Both the position numbers and the translations under genes were made by a program. DNA of 64,000 nucleotides. It comes from Flavobacterium sp. GTDB lineage: Bacteria > Bacteroidota > Bacteroidia > Flavobacteriales > Flavobacteriaceae. A model generated the notes under the pieces. The model had not been told where the DNA came from and ran no database searches. It saw only the letters and a program-made list of their open reading frames with translations. The DNA lies in assembly GCF_004211145.1 (NCBI RefSeq), contig NZ_SEBS01000004.1:62001-126000 (forward strand). The letters run 5' to 3'. Position 1 is the first letter of the stretch. Each line of letters begins with the position of its first letter. Below, piece by piece: positions 1 through 9,141 of the stretch.

Positions 1-1017
1 ATTGGCAAAAAGCGAACTCGCACTGAACCAATTCTTGATCTCCAAACTTTGGAAACCTCCTGTACCAGTAACGGTGAAACTCGGGTAAAAATTGCTTCGG
101 GCGACGTTCGTAAGTTCAAAATTGCTGACCAGATTAAATTCGGCGGCCATGACATCGGGGCGTTTGCTGAGCAACAATGTTGAAACTCCGAGTTTGATTT
201 CGGGCGCAACTTGCTGATCTTCAAATTTCGCGCGTTCAATCTTGCGAGGCGATTCTCCAAGTAAAATGCTCATCGTATTTTCCAAAAGCACGATGCTGTT
301 TTTCAAGTCTTCGGCGATAATTTGCGTCGCATACAATTGGGCTTCGGTTTGTTTGACTCCGACGGCGTTCGTTTCTCCGGCTTCTTTCAATGAATTGATC
401 ACGTCGACGCTTTTCACGCGGTTTCCGAGCGTCGAATCGACCACACGAAGTTGCGCGTCCAAAGCCATCAATTGGAAATACGTCGATGCGATGTCCGACA
501 CCAATTGCGTCTGGATTGCCTGTCGTGCCGCTACCGATTGGAAATATTGCGCCTGGGCAGAACGTTTCGTGCTTCGGATTTTTCCCCAAATGTCGGCTTC
601 CCACGAAAGATTTCCCGTGAACTGATATTGGTCGATGCTTCGGTTCGGCAAAAACGATCCGAACTGGCTGTTCTTGGACAATTCCTGGTGCGTCCAATCG
701 GCTCCGAGTGCGAACGTGGGCAAGTAACCGGCCTTTCCCTGTTTCAACGTCGCTTCCGCCGCGGCGATGGTTTGCACGGCGATACGCATGTCGAAGTTGT
801 TCTGGATTCCCGTTTTGATATGGCCTTGCAAAATCGGGTCGGTGAACAATTTGTCCCAAGACAGATTTGCAAGCGACGTCGTGTCGGTCGATGGCGTTTC
901 AGTTCTATATAGATCGCTTGCCGTAACCTGAGGTCGATCGTATTTCTTTGCGACGAAGCACGACTGCATGACCAATGCCGACGCGAGTACTACTGTTATT
1001 TTGGTTATTGATTTCAT
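1..1017 (-). CDS. Outer-membrane efflux protein (OprM/TolC type), 3' end cut by window
   Basis: Outer-membrane channel of the RND tripartite pump encoded just upstream. The minus-strand frame is open from the ATG at 1017 to base 1 (339 codons), so the C-terminal part lies outside the window. The start reads MKSITKITVVLASALVMQSC, a lipoprotein signal with Cys20, as in OprM-type factors. The rest shows the long helical repeats of the family, for example the stretch around DIASTYFQLMALDAQLRVVD. The ATG overlaps the stop of the pump gene (ATGA, 1014-1017), so translation is probably coupled. Family assignment is firm; substrate unknown. Confidence 0.9.
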   Translation of the reverse strand, partial: MKSITKITVVLASALVMQSCFVAKKYDRPQVTASDLYRTETPSTDTTSLANLSWDKLFTDPILQGHIKTGIQNNFDMRIAVQTIAAAEATLKQGKAGYLPTFALGADWTHQELSKNSQFGSFLPNRSIDQYQFTGNLSWEADIWGKIRSTKRSAQAQYFQSVAARQAIQTQLVSDIASTYFQLMALDAQLRVVDSTLGNRVKSVDVINSLKEAGETNAVGVKQTEAQLYATQIIAEDLKNSIVLLENTMSILLGESPRKIERAKFEDQQVAPEIKLGVSTLLLSKRPDVMAAEFNLVSNFELTNVARSNFYPSFTVTGTGGFQSLEIKNWFSASSLFAN

Positions 1018-4000
1018 TGTGTTGCAGTTTTTGGTTCGTCCTGTGTTTCATTTTTATCGTGCGGATTGCCCGAAATCTTCTCCTGTAGAGTCTCGAAAAT
1101 AACGTACAATACCGGAATCGCGAATACTCCGAAAAGTGTTCCGACGAGCATTCCGCCCACCGCGCCCATTCCAATCGAACGGTTACCGACGGCTCCGACA
1201 CCTGAGGCGAACGCGAGCGGCATCAAACCGAAGATGAACGCGAACGACGTCATCAAGATCGGACGCAGACGCGCCTTCGCACCCTCGATCGCGGCCTTCC
1301 AGATTTCCATTCCGTGCTTTCGCCTTTGCATCGCAAACTCCACGATCAGGATCGCGTTCTTGGCGAGCAATCCGATGAGCATGATGAGTGCGACCTGGAA
1401 GTAAATGTTGTTTTCCAATCCGGCGAGTTTCACGAATCCGATCGCGCCCGCAATTCCCACGGGAAGCGATAAAAGCACCGCGAGCGGGATCAAATAGCTT
1501 TCATATTGCGCGCTCAAAAGGAAGTATACGAAAATCAAACTGAGCAGGAATACGCCCGCAGCTTGGTTTCCGGCGATGATTTCCTCACGCGTCATACCTG
1601 AGAATTCGTATCCGTAGGTTTTCGGCAAATGTTCGGCCGCGACTTCCTCGACGGCTTTGATCGCATCACCTGAACTGAATCCGGGTTTCGCCTTGCCGTT
1701 GATGTTCACGGCTTTTAGCATGTTGAAACGCGCCACGGCTTCAGGCCCGTAAATACGGGAAAGCGTGATAAATTGGCTGATCGCTACTTGCTCCCCGTTT
1801 TCGTTCTTGACGTAAATGTGGTTGATCGAGTTCTCATCGGCGCGTTCTTCAGGTTTCGACTGGATCATGACGCGGAATTGTTTCCCGAATCGGTTGAAAT
1901 CGGTCGTATACAAACCACCGTAATAACCGCCCATCGTGTTGAAGATATTCGTCATCGAAACGCCGGCATCCTTGGCTTTTTCGACGTTGATGTCCATTTT
2001 GTATTGCGGGAAATTCGGGTTGAAGTTCGTCATCGCATACTGGATTTCAGGACGCTGGTTCAAAGCGCCGAGGAATTCCCCGGTAACCTGACTTACTTTC
2101 TGCCATGAATCGTCACCTTTGTCTTGGACTTTGAGTTCGAAACCGTCGGCAGTACCAAAACCTTGAACGCTCGGCGGTGTGAAAAACAACAATTTCGCAT
2201 CGTTGAAACCGGCGGTTCGTCCAAAGAGTTCGCCCACGATCGCATCGACGCTCTGGTTGTCTTCTTTACGCTCTTTCCAATCCTTGAGTTTGATGACGCA
2301 AAACGCATACGATCCGCCGTTTACGCCGTTTAGCAAACTGAATCCGACGACGCTCATCCTTGCTTCCACGAGCGGCATCGACTGCAACACCGAATCGAGT
2401 TTCTTGACGGTTTTCTCAGTTTGTTCGAGTGTCGTTCCGGGAGGCAAAGTCACGTCGGCCATGATGATTCCACGGTCTTCGTTCGGGATAAATCCTGATG
2501 GTGTGATCTTGAAAAGTAAAATCGTGATCCCGATGAATACCGCCAAGCCCAAAAGCGTGATCCATTTCTTGCGGAAAAGGAACCCAAGCGATTTCACGTA
2601 ACGGTCGTTCATCCTGTCGAATCCGGTGTTGAATGCCATAAAGAAACGCTCCTTGAAATTTTTCTTTTTGTGTTCCTCGCCTTCGTGTTCGTCGTGAGAT
2701 TTCAGGAACAACGCACAAAGCGCGGGACTTAGCGTCAACGCGTTCACGGCCGAAATCAAGATCGCAACCGCCAGCGTAATGGCAAACTGCGTGTAGAAAA
2801 CGCCCGACGGACCTTTCAAAAACGTCACCGGAATAAACACCGCCGCCATGACGAGCGTGATCGAAATGATCGCTCCCGTGATTTCGCTCATCGCTGAAAT
2901 CGTGGCTTTTTTGGCGTCTTTCTCGCCTTCGTCCATCTTGGCGTGCACAGCCTCGACGACGACGATCGCATCATCGACGACGATACCGATCGCAAGTACG
3001 AGTGCGAACAACGTCAAAAGGTTGATCGAGAACCCGAAAAGGTTCAGGAAGAAGAATGTTCCCACGATTGCCACGGGAACCGCAATGGCCGGAATTAGCG
3101 TCGATCGGAAATCCTGTAAAAACAAGAAAACCACGATAAACACAAGGATAAAAGCTTCGATCAATGTCGAGATTACTTTTTCGATCGATGCGTCGAGGAA
3201 GGTTTTCGTGTTGAACGGAATCACGTAATCGATACCGTCGGGGAAATCCTTCTTGGCGCTCGTCATGATGGTTTCGACTTCTTCGATGATGTCGTTGGCG
3301 TTCGATCCCGATGTCTGGAAAACGCCCATCGCCACACCGTTTTTACCCATACCGTAGTTCTTCGCGCCGTAGTTGAACGCGCCGAGTTCTATGGTCGCGA
3401 CATCTTTCAGGTGGACGAAATTCCCGTTTCCGGTCGCTTTTACGACGATGTTCTCGTATTCGGTCGTCGTCGAAAGTCGGCCCTTGTATTTGATTACATA
3501 TTCATAGACGCCGACTGCGTTTTCCCCGAATTTACCTGGAGCCGCTTCGACGTTCTGTTCGTTTAGCGCCGCCTGGATTTCAGACGGAGAAATTTTGTAG
3601 GCCGCCATTTTCTCAGGGTCGATCCAGATACGCATCGAGTAATCCTTGGATCCGAAAACGTTTACCTGCCCGACGCCTTTTACACGTTGCAATTGGGGAA
3701 CGAGATTGATTTTGGCGTAGTTCTGCACGTAGGTTCCGTCGAACTCGGGATTCGTCGAATACAACGAAAGGAACAAGAGCGCGCTGGTTTGGCTTTTTAC
3801 CGTCGTCACACCGGTTTGCACGACGGCCTGAGGCAATTTGCTCGTAGCACGAGAAACACGGTTCTGGACGTTTACCGCTGCGATATCGGGGTTGATTCCG
3901 AGTTCAAAGAATACGGTGATCTTGGCCGATCCGTCATTCGCGGCAGACGAGGTCATGTACGTCATGCCTTCCACGCCGTTGATTTCTTCCTCGAGCGGAA

Positions 4001-4187
4001 TTACGACCGAGTTCAACACCGTTTCAGCGTTCGCTCCCGTGTATGTTGCGTTTACCTGGACGGTCGGAGGTGCGATTTCAGGATACTGTTCGATAGGAAG
4101 CGAAAGCAACCCCAAGATCCCGAGAATCGTGATTAATATGGAGATTACGGTCGATAGAACCGGCCGTTGTATGAATGTCTTTAACAT
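1014..4187 (-). CDS. RND efflux pump, inner-membrane HAE1/AcrB-type transporter
   Basis: Proton-driven trimeric exporter of hydrophobic or amphiphilic compounds. 1057 residues, the usual family length. First membrane helix at about residues 10-30 after MLKTFIQRPVLS. A helix cluster at about 340-410 carries the paired acidic proton-relay residues in GIVVDDAIVVVE. Two large periplasmic loops and a C-terminal helix cluster ending near residue 1035 follow. It lies 9 bases downstream of the adaptor gene and overlaps the channel gene by 4 bases, so the three form one transcript. The substrate cannot be read from the sequence. Confidence 0.96.
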   Translation of the reverse strand: MLKTFIQRPVLSTVISILITILGILGLLSLPIEQYPEIAPPTVQVNATYTGANAETVLNSVVIPLEEEINGVEGMTYMTSSAANDGSAKITVFFELGINPDIAAVNVQNRVSRATSKLPQAVVQTGVTTVKSQTSALLFLSLYSTNPEFDGTYVQNYAKINLVPQLQRVKGVGQVNVFGSKDYSMRIWIDPEKMAAYKISPSEIQAALNEQNVEAAPGKFGENAVGVYEYVIKYKGRLSTTTEYENIVVKATGNGNFVHLKDVATIELGAFNYGAKNYGMGKNGVAMGVFQTSGSNANDIIEEVETIMTSAKKDFPDGIDYVIPFNTKTFLDASIEKVISTLIEAFILVFIVVFLFLQDFRSTLIPAIAVPVAIVGTFFFLNLFGFSINLLTLFALVLAIGIVVDDAIVVVEAVHAKMDEGEKDAKKATISAMSEITGAIISITLVMAAVFIPVTFLKGPSGVFYTQFAITLAVAILISAVNALTLSPALCALFLKSHDEHEGEEHKKKNFKERFFMAFNTGFDRMNDRYVKSLGFLFRKKWITLLGLAVFIGITILLFKITPSGFIPNEDRGIIMADVTLPPGTTLEQTEKTVKKLDSVLQSMPLVEARMSVVGFSLLNGVNGGSYAFCVIKLKDWKERKEDNQSVDAIVGELFGRTAGFNDAKLLFFTPPSVQGFGTADGFELKVQDKGDDSWQKVSQVTGEFLGALNQRPEIQYAMTNFNPNFPQYKMDINVEKAKDAGVSMTNIFNTMGGYYGGLYTTDFNRFGKQFRVMIQSKPEERADENSINHIYVKNENGEQVAISQFITLSRIYGPEAVARFNMLKAVNINGKAKPGFSSGDAIKAVEEVAAEHLPKTYGYEFSGMTREEIIAGNQAAGVFLLSLIFVYFLLSAQYESYLIPLAVLLSLPVGIAGAIGFVKLAGLENNIYFQVALIMLIGLLAKNAILIVEFAMQRRKHGMEIWKAAIEGAKARLRPILMTSFAFIFGLMPLAFASGVGAVGNRSIGMGAVGGMLVGTLFGVFAIPVLYVIFETLQEKISGNPHDKNETQDEPKTATQ

Positions 4188-4196
4188 GGGATCGAA

Positions 4197-5336
4197 TTAT
4201 TTTACTGTTGCTTTTGTTGAATCTTTCGCAGTCGCGTTCTGTGCAGTTTGCGGCTGTGCGCCTTTTGGCTGCGGGACGATCTGCATGTCGTCCTTCATTT
4301 TCGACGCGCCTTCCACGACGACTGTTTCTCCTTCCTTCAAACCGTCGGTGACGATGAAGTTCAAGCCTGAAACGCCTGAAGTCGTGATGATTCTCGATTT
4401 CACTTTATTGCCTTCTCCGACGACGTAGATTGTCTGTTTTCCCTGCATGTCCAGCACCGCGTTTTGAGGCACGAGGATTACGTTTTTGGTTACGACGGGA
4501 ATGCGTACGATTCCTGTTCCGCCGCTGCGCAAAACAGCTTCGGGGTTGTTGAACTCGGCGCGGAATTGAGTCGTTCCCGTTTCAGGATCGGCCTGGCCAT
4601 TGATGGTTTCAATATTTCCTTTCACATCGTATTCCGAATTGTCGGCGAGCAACAACGAAACCTGAGGCACGTTTTTCAATTTCGCGGCAAGCGATTCGCC
4701 TTTGAACGTCTTGGCGAATTCGATCATCTGCTTTTCATTCAACGAGAAATAAGCGCGCATCACGCGAGTGTCTGAAACAGTCGTTAGCGGATCGACGCTT
4801 GTCATGCTCGCCAAAGTTCCTTCCTTAAACGGTAGGCTTCCCACGAAACCGTCAACGGGCGATACGATCGTTCCATATCCGATGTTGGCCGCGATGCTAC
4901 CGTAAGCGCTTTTCGCCTGAGCCAATTTCGCTTTGGCCGTTTCGAGTTGCACTTCACTTATGATCTTGCGATCCACGAGCGGCTTCAATCGGTCGACCTC
5001 GACTTGTGCCGCGTTCACGTTGGCCTTTGCCGCCGACGCATCTTGGTTCAACGTGTTGGTCTCGATTTTGAACAACAGTTGCCCTTTTCGGACCTGCTGG
5101 CCTTCATCGACGTATATTTTTTGTATGAAACCGTTTACTTTCGGACGGATTTCGACGTTTTGTCGGCCCTCGAGATTGGCGGTATATTCCTGAAACACGG
5201 TCGCGTCCTGCTTCGTGACTTTTTCAACCGGAAATGGCATTGGGCCCGCCGGTTGTTGGGCTTGTTCCTCTTTCTTCCCGCAAGAAGTGAATAGGATTGC
5301 CGAGGTGATTATGGCGATGATAGGTGAAGTTCTCAT
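4197..5336 (-). CDS. RND efflux periplasmic adaptor (membrane fusion protein), lipoprotein
   Basis: 379 residues. Signal peptide with lipobox ILFTSC (Cys19), then the AcrA-like order: barrel-sandwich half with VEIRPKVNGFIQKIYVDEGQ near 60-80, an alpha-helical hairpin at about 95-150 (KANVNAAQVEVDRLKPLVDRK and following), the second lipoyl half with VSPVDGFVGS, then beta-barrel and membrane-proximal domains. It links the pump to the outer-membrane channel. It follows the regulator gene by 19 bases and precedes the pump by 9, which supports a four-gene operon. Residues from 355 on are a Gln/Ala/Thr/Lys-rich tail. Confidence 0.95.
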   Translation of the reverse strand: MRTSPIIAIITSAILFTSCGKKEEQAQQPAGPMPFPVEKVTKQDATVFQEYTANLEGRQNVEIRPKVNGFIQKIYVDEGQQVRKGQLLFKIETNTLNQDASAAKANVNAAQVEVDRLKPLVDRKIISEVQLETAKAKLAQAKSAYGSIAANIGYGTIVSPVDGFVGSLPFKEGTLASMTSVDPLTTVSDTRVMRAYFSLNEKQMIEFAKTFKGESLAAKLKNVPQVSLLLADNSEYDVKGNIETINGQADPETGTTQFRAEFNNPEAVLRSGGTGIVRIPVVTKNVILVPQNAVLDMQGKQTIYVVGEGNKVKSRIITTSGVSGLNFIVTDGLKEGETVVVEGASKMKDDMQIVPQPKGAQPQTAQNATAKDSTKATVK

Positions 5337-5355
5337 GAGGTTTGATTATTGTTTG

Positions 5356-5844
5356 TTATTTCTTTTTGTTATTCTCTTCAATTTGGCGGAATCGATCGAC
5401 TGTCTTATGCAACAGTTCCTCGACTTTTAGCACGTGGGTTTTATAGGCCTTGATATTTTCGATGTCGTTTCCATCATCTTCGGATCGCGTATGTTCACGA
5501 TAATTTAATATGCGGTCGATGAGTTTCTTCTCGAACTCGAGCAACCTTTTATAGTTGTCGAGCCGTTCGCTGAATGGCGCGGGTTTGTAGTATTTTTTTC
5601 GATCGCCGGGAACGGTCACGTAATTGACTTTCCCGAGGTTCAACAGCAAATTGACCGCCGTCGAAACCGAGCTCTTACTCGCTTGCGAGCGTTCTACTAG
5701 GCTTTCGAACGTAATTCCGGTTTTGGGATTTTCTACGATAAGTACTCCGAGGATACGCGAAGCCAAAGGCGGCAAATGATACAGCGTCTCAAAGTGGACT
5801 CCGAACATTTCGATAAGCGCTTCTTTTTCTTTCTGGATATCCAT
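5356..5844 (-). CDS. GbsR/MarR-type winged-helix transcription regulator
   Basis: 162 residues from the ATG at 5844 (MDIQKEKEALIEMFGVHFE). An upstream in-frame GTG at 5862 is rejected because it lies inside a perfect -7 box (5862-5869). The fold fits the GbsR branch of MarR regulators: a helical start, a winged helix at about 30-90 with SQASKSSVSTAVNLLLNLGKV as recognition region and VTVPGDRKKYYK as wing, then a C-terminal coiled helix for dimerisation. It heads the efflux operon, and a perfect inverted repeat sits in its promoter, so it probably represses itself and the pump genes. The ligand is unknown. Confidence 0.88.
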   Translation of the reverse strand: MDIQKEKEALIEMFGVHFETLYHLPPLASRILGVLIVENPKTGITFESLVERSQASKSSVSTAVNLLLNLGKVNYVTVPGDRKKYYKPAPFSERLDNYKRLLEFEKKLIDRILNYREHTRSEDDGNDIENIKAYKTHVLKVEELLHKTVDRFRQIEENNKKK

Positions 5845-5861
5845 TTTTGAAGATTTGGACA

Positions 5862-5869
5862 CAAAGGTA
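5862..5869 (-). promoter_or_regulatory. -7 box TACCTTTG of the efflux operon
   Basis: Exact match to the Bacteroidota/Flavobacterium -7 consensus TANNTTTG on the minus strand. The start codon chosen for the regulator lies 17 bases further on, the spacing seen at other genes of this window. The palindrome at 5875-5894 occupies the position between this box and the -33 region. Confidence 0.7.
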
Positions 5870-5874
5870 CGGTC

Positions 5875-5894
5875 GGTTCGGTTGTAGCCGAACC
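5875..5894. promoter_or_regulatory. Perfect inverted repeat, probable operator of the efflux regulator
   Basis: GGTTCGG, six-base spacer TTGTAG, CCGAACC: a perfect 7+7 dyad. It begins 5 bases upstream of the -7 box and covers about -17 to -36, so a bound dimer would block RNA polymerase. Dyads of this size are typical targets of MarR/GbsR-class dimers. Seen directly: the repeat and its position. Inferred: the bound protein. Confidence 0.65.
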
Positions 5895-5955
5895 AGACGA
5901 ACTTAAATTTGTGTTAATCTTACGAAATCGATTTCAGGTTGGAAATTGATTGGAA

Positions 5956-6339
5956 TCAGTTGAGGATTTCGATGGAAACGTTGAGCGTTCCGTGGTTTTT
6001 GTTGTCGGTAATCTGCATGAAAGCACGCTTTGACAAATCGATCTCGCGACTTTTCTTTTGCGGCCCGCGATCGTTGATTTTCACGATGACGGATTCCCCA
6101 TTTGCCATGTTCGTGACTTTGATTTTCGTACCGAAAGCGAGTTTTCGATGCGCCGCAGTCAAATCGGAATTGTGGAATTTTTCACCGCTGGCCGTGCGCC
6201 TTCCGTTGAATTTGTCGTGATAGTAGGAAGCCTCGACGTTGCGTTTGTACGTTTTTCCCGAAACGTTTTTAGACGATGAACAGGAAACAACGGCAATACT
6301 GGCAACGAAGAAGACGATCAGGGCTAAGATCCGCTTCAT
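5956..6339 (-). CDS. RlpA-like double-psi beta-barrel lipoprotein
   Basis: 127 residues. Signal with lipobox VVSC (Cys20), then one RlpA-like double-psi beta-barrel with ASYYHDKFNGRRTASGE, TAAHRKLAFGTKIKV and NDRGP, the conserved blocks of septal lytic-transglycosylase-like RlpA proteins (His and Asp of the active site retained). It lacks the C-terminal SPOR domain of classical RlpA, so septal targeting is doubtful. It follows a paralogue by 9 bases in the same orientation and is a tandem duplicate of it. Role in peptidoglycan processing is known for the family, not shown here. Confidence 0.87.
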   Translation of the reverse strand: MKRILALIVFFVASIAVVSCSSSKNVSGKTYKRNVEASYYHDKFNGRRTASGEKFHNSDLTAAHRKLAFGTKIKVTNMANGESVIVKINDRGPQKKSREIDLSKRAFMQITDNKNHGTLNVSIEILN

Positions 6340-6348
6340 ATTTGGGTT

Positions 6349-6819
6349 TTATTGGATGGATTCTATGGTAACCTTCAACGAACCGCCGTATTTCGTGCCG
6401 GCGATTTCCATGAACGCTTTTTTTGTAAGGTCGATGTCGCGGCCACGCGTAAACGGCCCGCGATCGGTAACCTCGACGATGACCGACTTTCCGTTGGCCT
6501 CATTCGTGATTTTCAATTTTGTCCCGAACGGGAATTTTCTATGAGCCGCCGTGTAACCGCTGTTGCTGAATTTTCGTCCGCTCGCCGTGCGTCGGCCATT
6601 GAACTTATCGTGATAATACGAAGCGTGTGCGTTTTTCTTGTGTAATTTGAGTTTGAGGTTCGAGACGAGCTTCAAACTATCGGCAATCTCGGCGTTTTTC
6701 TTGATCGTATCCTGAGAGGTTTTGCCTTGATTTTGCGTCTGTATGGATTGCAAACCGAATCCGCTGACGACGATCGCGATGATGCTGAGTGAAATGAAAA
6801 GTAATGTTTTGTTCTTCAT
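6349..6819 (-). CDS. RlpA-like double-psi beta-barrel protein (paralogue)
   Basis: 156 residues. One N-terminal hydrophobic segment (about 5-25, no lipobox Cys), an Asn/Gln/Lys/Ser linker at 26-62, then the same barrel as its neighbour: ASYYHDKFNGRRTASGR, TAAHRKFPFGTKLKI and TDRGP. The two barrels are clearly related over about 90 residues, but this copy has a signal anchor or cleavable signal instead of a lipid anchor, so the pair may act at different envelope layers. First gene of the two-gene unit. Confidence 0.87.
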   Translation of the reverse strand: MKNKTLLFISLSIIAIVVSGFGLQSIQTQNQGKTSQDTIKKNAEIADSLKLVSNLKLKLHKKNAHASYYHDKFNGRRTASGRKFSNSGYTAAHRKFPFGTKLKITNEANGKSVIVEVTDRGPFTRGRDIDLTKKAFMEIAGTKYGGSLKVTIESIQ

Positions 6820-6872
6820 GTTTGGTTTTTTTATCGCCCGGACGCATTTTACAAATACCGTTCCTTTAGACG

Positions 6873-6896
6873 AAAAAAGCGCCCTAAAGCGCCTAA
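6873..6896 (-). terminator. Weak hairpin plus T-run after the small membrane-protein gene
   Basis: Minus-strand reading gives a short GC stem (GCGC with GCGC, closed by two weaker pairs) followed by TTTTTT. It starts 4 bases past the stop codon at 6901. The stem is short, so confidence is modest. Confidence 0.45.
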
Positions 6897-6900
6897 ATGA

Positions 6901-7326
6901 TTATTGGAACCACAAGTTCCATGGAATTCTGCTCAACAGAAAGACCAATCCCAACGTATAGAAAATGGCAAAGCATCTGAATTTTTCCTTGCTCAATTCC
7001 TGCTTTTTGTGCTTTGACCAACCGATTGTGATCAACACGATCGCGATGATGTTCACGAGCGGATGTTCCAACGAAGTCAATCGCAACGCGGCGTTTTTCA
7101 TCTGACCCAAAGCGGCGAATCCCAAAGGAGAAGTAAAATACGTAAGCAACCCGAAAACGAGTTGGACATGGGCCGAAATAAGCGCGAAAAGACCTAAACG
7201 TCGGTCCGAAGCCTTGAATTCACGATTACCAAAAAAGCCCGAAAGGCCGTTTATGACAGCGATCAAGAGAACCGCAAGTGCAACGTATGCCCAGCCGGAA
7301 TGTGCTTGTTGAATGAATTTTTCCAT
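6901..7326 (-). CDS. Small four-helix membrane protein (cytochrome b561-like?)
   Basis: 141 residues from MEKFIQQAHSGWAYVALAV. The frame is open further upstream, but that extension would run antisense-like through the pgi terminator and has no hydrophobic character, so the ATG at 7326 is preferred. Four predicted membrane helices at about 12-30, 48-70, 84-104 and 118-136, with His residues near helix ends (for example HAQLVFG and LEHPLVNII) that could bind haem as in cytochrome b-like proteins. Relatives in flavobacteria are mostly uncharacterised. Function not assigned. Confidence 0.75.
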   Translation of the reverse strand: MEKFIQQAHSGWAYVALAVLLIAVINGLSGFFGNREFKASDRRLGLFALISAHVQLVFGLLTYFTSPLGFAALGQMKNAALRLTSLEHPLVNIIAIVLITIGWSKHKKQELSKEKFRCFAIFYTLGLVFLLSRIPWNLWFQ

Positions 7327-7371
7327 CGAATGTTTGTTGTTTGGAAAATCAAATATAGGAAAAATACGCGT

Positions 7372-7399
7372 AAAAAAGCCCCGCTGTCGGGCGAGGCTT
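7372..7399 (-). terminator. Rho-independent terminator of pgi
   Basis: On the minus strand AAGCCTCGC and GCGGGGCTT form a stem with one bulge or mismatch, followed by a T-run. It begins 22 bases after the pgi stop codon. Confidence 0.75.
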
Positions 7400-7420
7400 G
7401 TAATATGGAATGGTTTGAAA

Positions 7421-9064
7421 TTACTTTTTCGACAGGAAAGCCTTGAGTAAAAAGCTAGTGGAACTGTCGTGGTCGCCCACATTTCCCGAGTGGATTTCAT
7501 CGAGGATCGAGTTCGCCAACTGCTTGCCCAGCTCAACGCCCCATTGGTCGTAACTGAAAATATTCCAGATAACGCCCTGCACGAAAATCTTATGTTCGTA
7601 AAGCGCGACGAGAGCACCTAGCGATTCCGGCGTCAATTTATCGATAAGGAACGTATTCGTAGGTTTGTTGCCTTCGAAGACTTTGAACGGTTTCAAAAAT
7701 TTCGCATCGGCATCTGAAACGCCCATTTTGTCGAATTCGGCCTGGACTTGTGACGCCGTCTTTCCATTGAGCAGCGCCTCAGTCTGAGCGAAGAAATTCG
7801 ACATCAATTTGTCGTGATGGTCCCAATCTCCGTAAAGCGGTTGGGCGTATCCGATGAAATCCGTCGGGATCAATTTCGTACCCTGGTGGATCAATTGGAA
7901 AAACGCGTGCTGAGAGTTCGTACCCGGCTCGCCCCAAATGATCGTCCCCGTTTGGTAACCGACGGTATTGCCGTTCCTGTCGACCGATTTCCCGTTGCTT
8001 TCCATGATTCCCTGTTGCAGATACGGCGCGAGTCGCTTCAAATATTGCGAATACGGAATCAAGGCCTCGGTTTCGGCACCGAAGAAATTGTTGTACCAAA
8101 CGCTCAAAAGCGCGAGTACGACAGGAATATTCGTATCGAAATCGGTCGATTTGAAATGTTCGTCCATTTCGTTGGCGCCTTTCAAAAGCTTGTCGTAATT
8201 CTCGAATCCGACGGCTAGTGCGATCGACAACCCGACGGCGCTCCACAACGAAAAACGTCCGCCGACCCAATCCCACATCGGGAAAACATTGTTCGGATCG
8301 ATGCCGAATTCGGTCACGCGTTTAATATTCGTCGAAACCGCAACGAAATGTTTCGCGACATCTTCCTGTTTCGCCGATTGCAGAAACCATTTGCGGATCG
8401 TTTCGGCGTTACTCAGTGTTTCCTGTGTCGTAAACGTCTTGGATGCGACGACGAACAACGTCGTTTCAGGATCGAGATTTTTGATTACTTCGTTCACGTG
8501 ATCGCCGTCGACGTTCGAAACGAAATGCACATTAAGGTGATTCTTGTAGAATTGAAGCGCTTCGACGACCATCGCAGGCCCGAGATCCGATCCGCCGATC
8601 CCGATATTCACGACATCGGTAAATGTCTTTCCGGTGAAACCCTTGCGCTCGCCGTTGATGACTTCGGCAGTGAATGCCTTGATTCTATTTTTGACCGCGT
8701 AGACTTCGGGAATTACGTTTTCCCCGTCGACGTTAATCACAGCCGATTCAGGCGCGCGCAAAGCCGTATGAAGTACCGCGCGATTCTCGGTTGCGTTGAT
8801 TGCCGCTCCGTCGAAATACTTGGAAATCGCGTCTTTCAATTGGACCTCGTCGGCCAACTTGAGAAGCAACTCCATCGTTTCGTCGGTGATTATGTTTTTG
8901 GAATAGTCGATGAGAAAACCGTTCCAGGCCAAGTGGAATTTCTCGGCACGCTTCGCATCTTCAGCGAAAAGTTTGGTCATCGGGATGTGGCACAAATGGC
9001 CGTGATGCGTAAGTAATTCCTGCCAGGCCGCAGTCGTTTCGGGGTTTATCTTAGGTAATGCCAT
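7421..9064 (-). CDS. pgi: Glucose-6-phosphate isomerase
   Basis: Interconverts glucose 6-phosphate and fructose 6-phosphate in cytosolic glycolysis. 547 residues from [15 protein letters not shown], the normal length of the long bacterial/eukaryotic-type enzyme. Signature blocks: [21 protein letters not shown] (phosphate binding), [11 protein letters not shown], the [11 protein letters not shown] region, the [14 protein letters not shown] block with the catalytic His, and a Lys in the C-terminal KAFLSKK. The start at 9064 is preferred over an in-frame codon further upstream because a -7 box (9084-9091) lies 20 bases before it. Monocistronic, with its own terminator. Confidence 0.97.
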   Translation of the reverse strand: MALPKINPETTAAWQELLTHHGHLCHIPMTKLFAEDAKRAEKFHLAWNGFLIDYSKNIITDETMELLLKLADEVQLKDAISKYFDGAAINATENRAVLHTALRAPESAVINVDGENVIPEVYAVKNRIKAFTAEVINGERKGFTGKTFTDVVNIGIGGSDLGPAMVVEALQFYKNHLNVHFVSNVDGDHVNEVIKNLDPETTLFVVASKTFTTQETLSNAETIRKWFLQSAKQEDVAKHFVAVSTNIKRVTEFGIDPNNVFPMWDWVGGRFSLWSAVGLSIALAVGFENYDKLLKGANEMDEHFKSTDFDTNIPVVLALLSVWYNNFFGAETEALIPYSQYLKRLAPYLQQGIMESNGKSVDRNGNTVGYQTGTIIWGEPGTNSQHAFFQLIHQGTKLIPTDFIGYAQPLYGDWDHHDKLMSNFFAQTEALLNGKTASQVQAEFDKMGVSDADAKFLKPFKVFEGNKPTNTFLIDKLTPESLGALVALYEHKIFVQGVIWNIFSYDQWGVELGKQLANSILDEIHSGNVGDHDSSTSFLLKAFLSKK

Positions 9065-9083
9065 TATCTGATTTTTTGATGCG

Positions 9084-9091
9084 CAAAAATA
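9084..9091 (-). promoter_or_regulatory. -7 box TATTTTTG of pgi
   Basis: Exact TANNTTTG match on the minus strand, predicting a leader of about 16 bases before the ATG at 9064. Confidence 0.55.
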
Positions 9092-9141
9092 GTACAATCC
9101 GACCGATTACACTGAAACAACCTATAAGTTTTGGTTAAATC

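Noticed and set aside
236..912. ORFs of 150-207 codons on both strands
   Set aside because: They are other-frame readings of the outer-membrane efflux gene; Arg/His/Ser-rich, no domain.
6901..7617. 238-residue version of the small membrane protein
   Set aside because: The first 97 residues would be encoded through the pgi terminator and the pgi 3' end and show no protein-like character; the ATG at 7326 fits.
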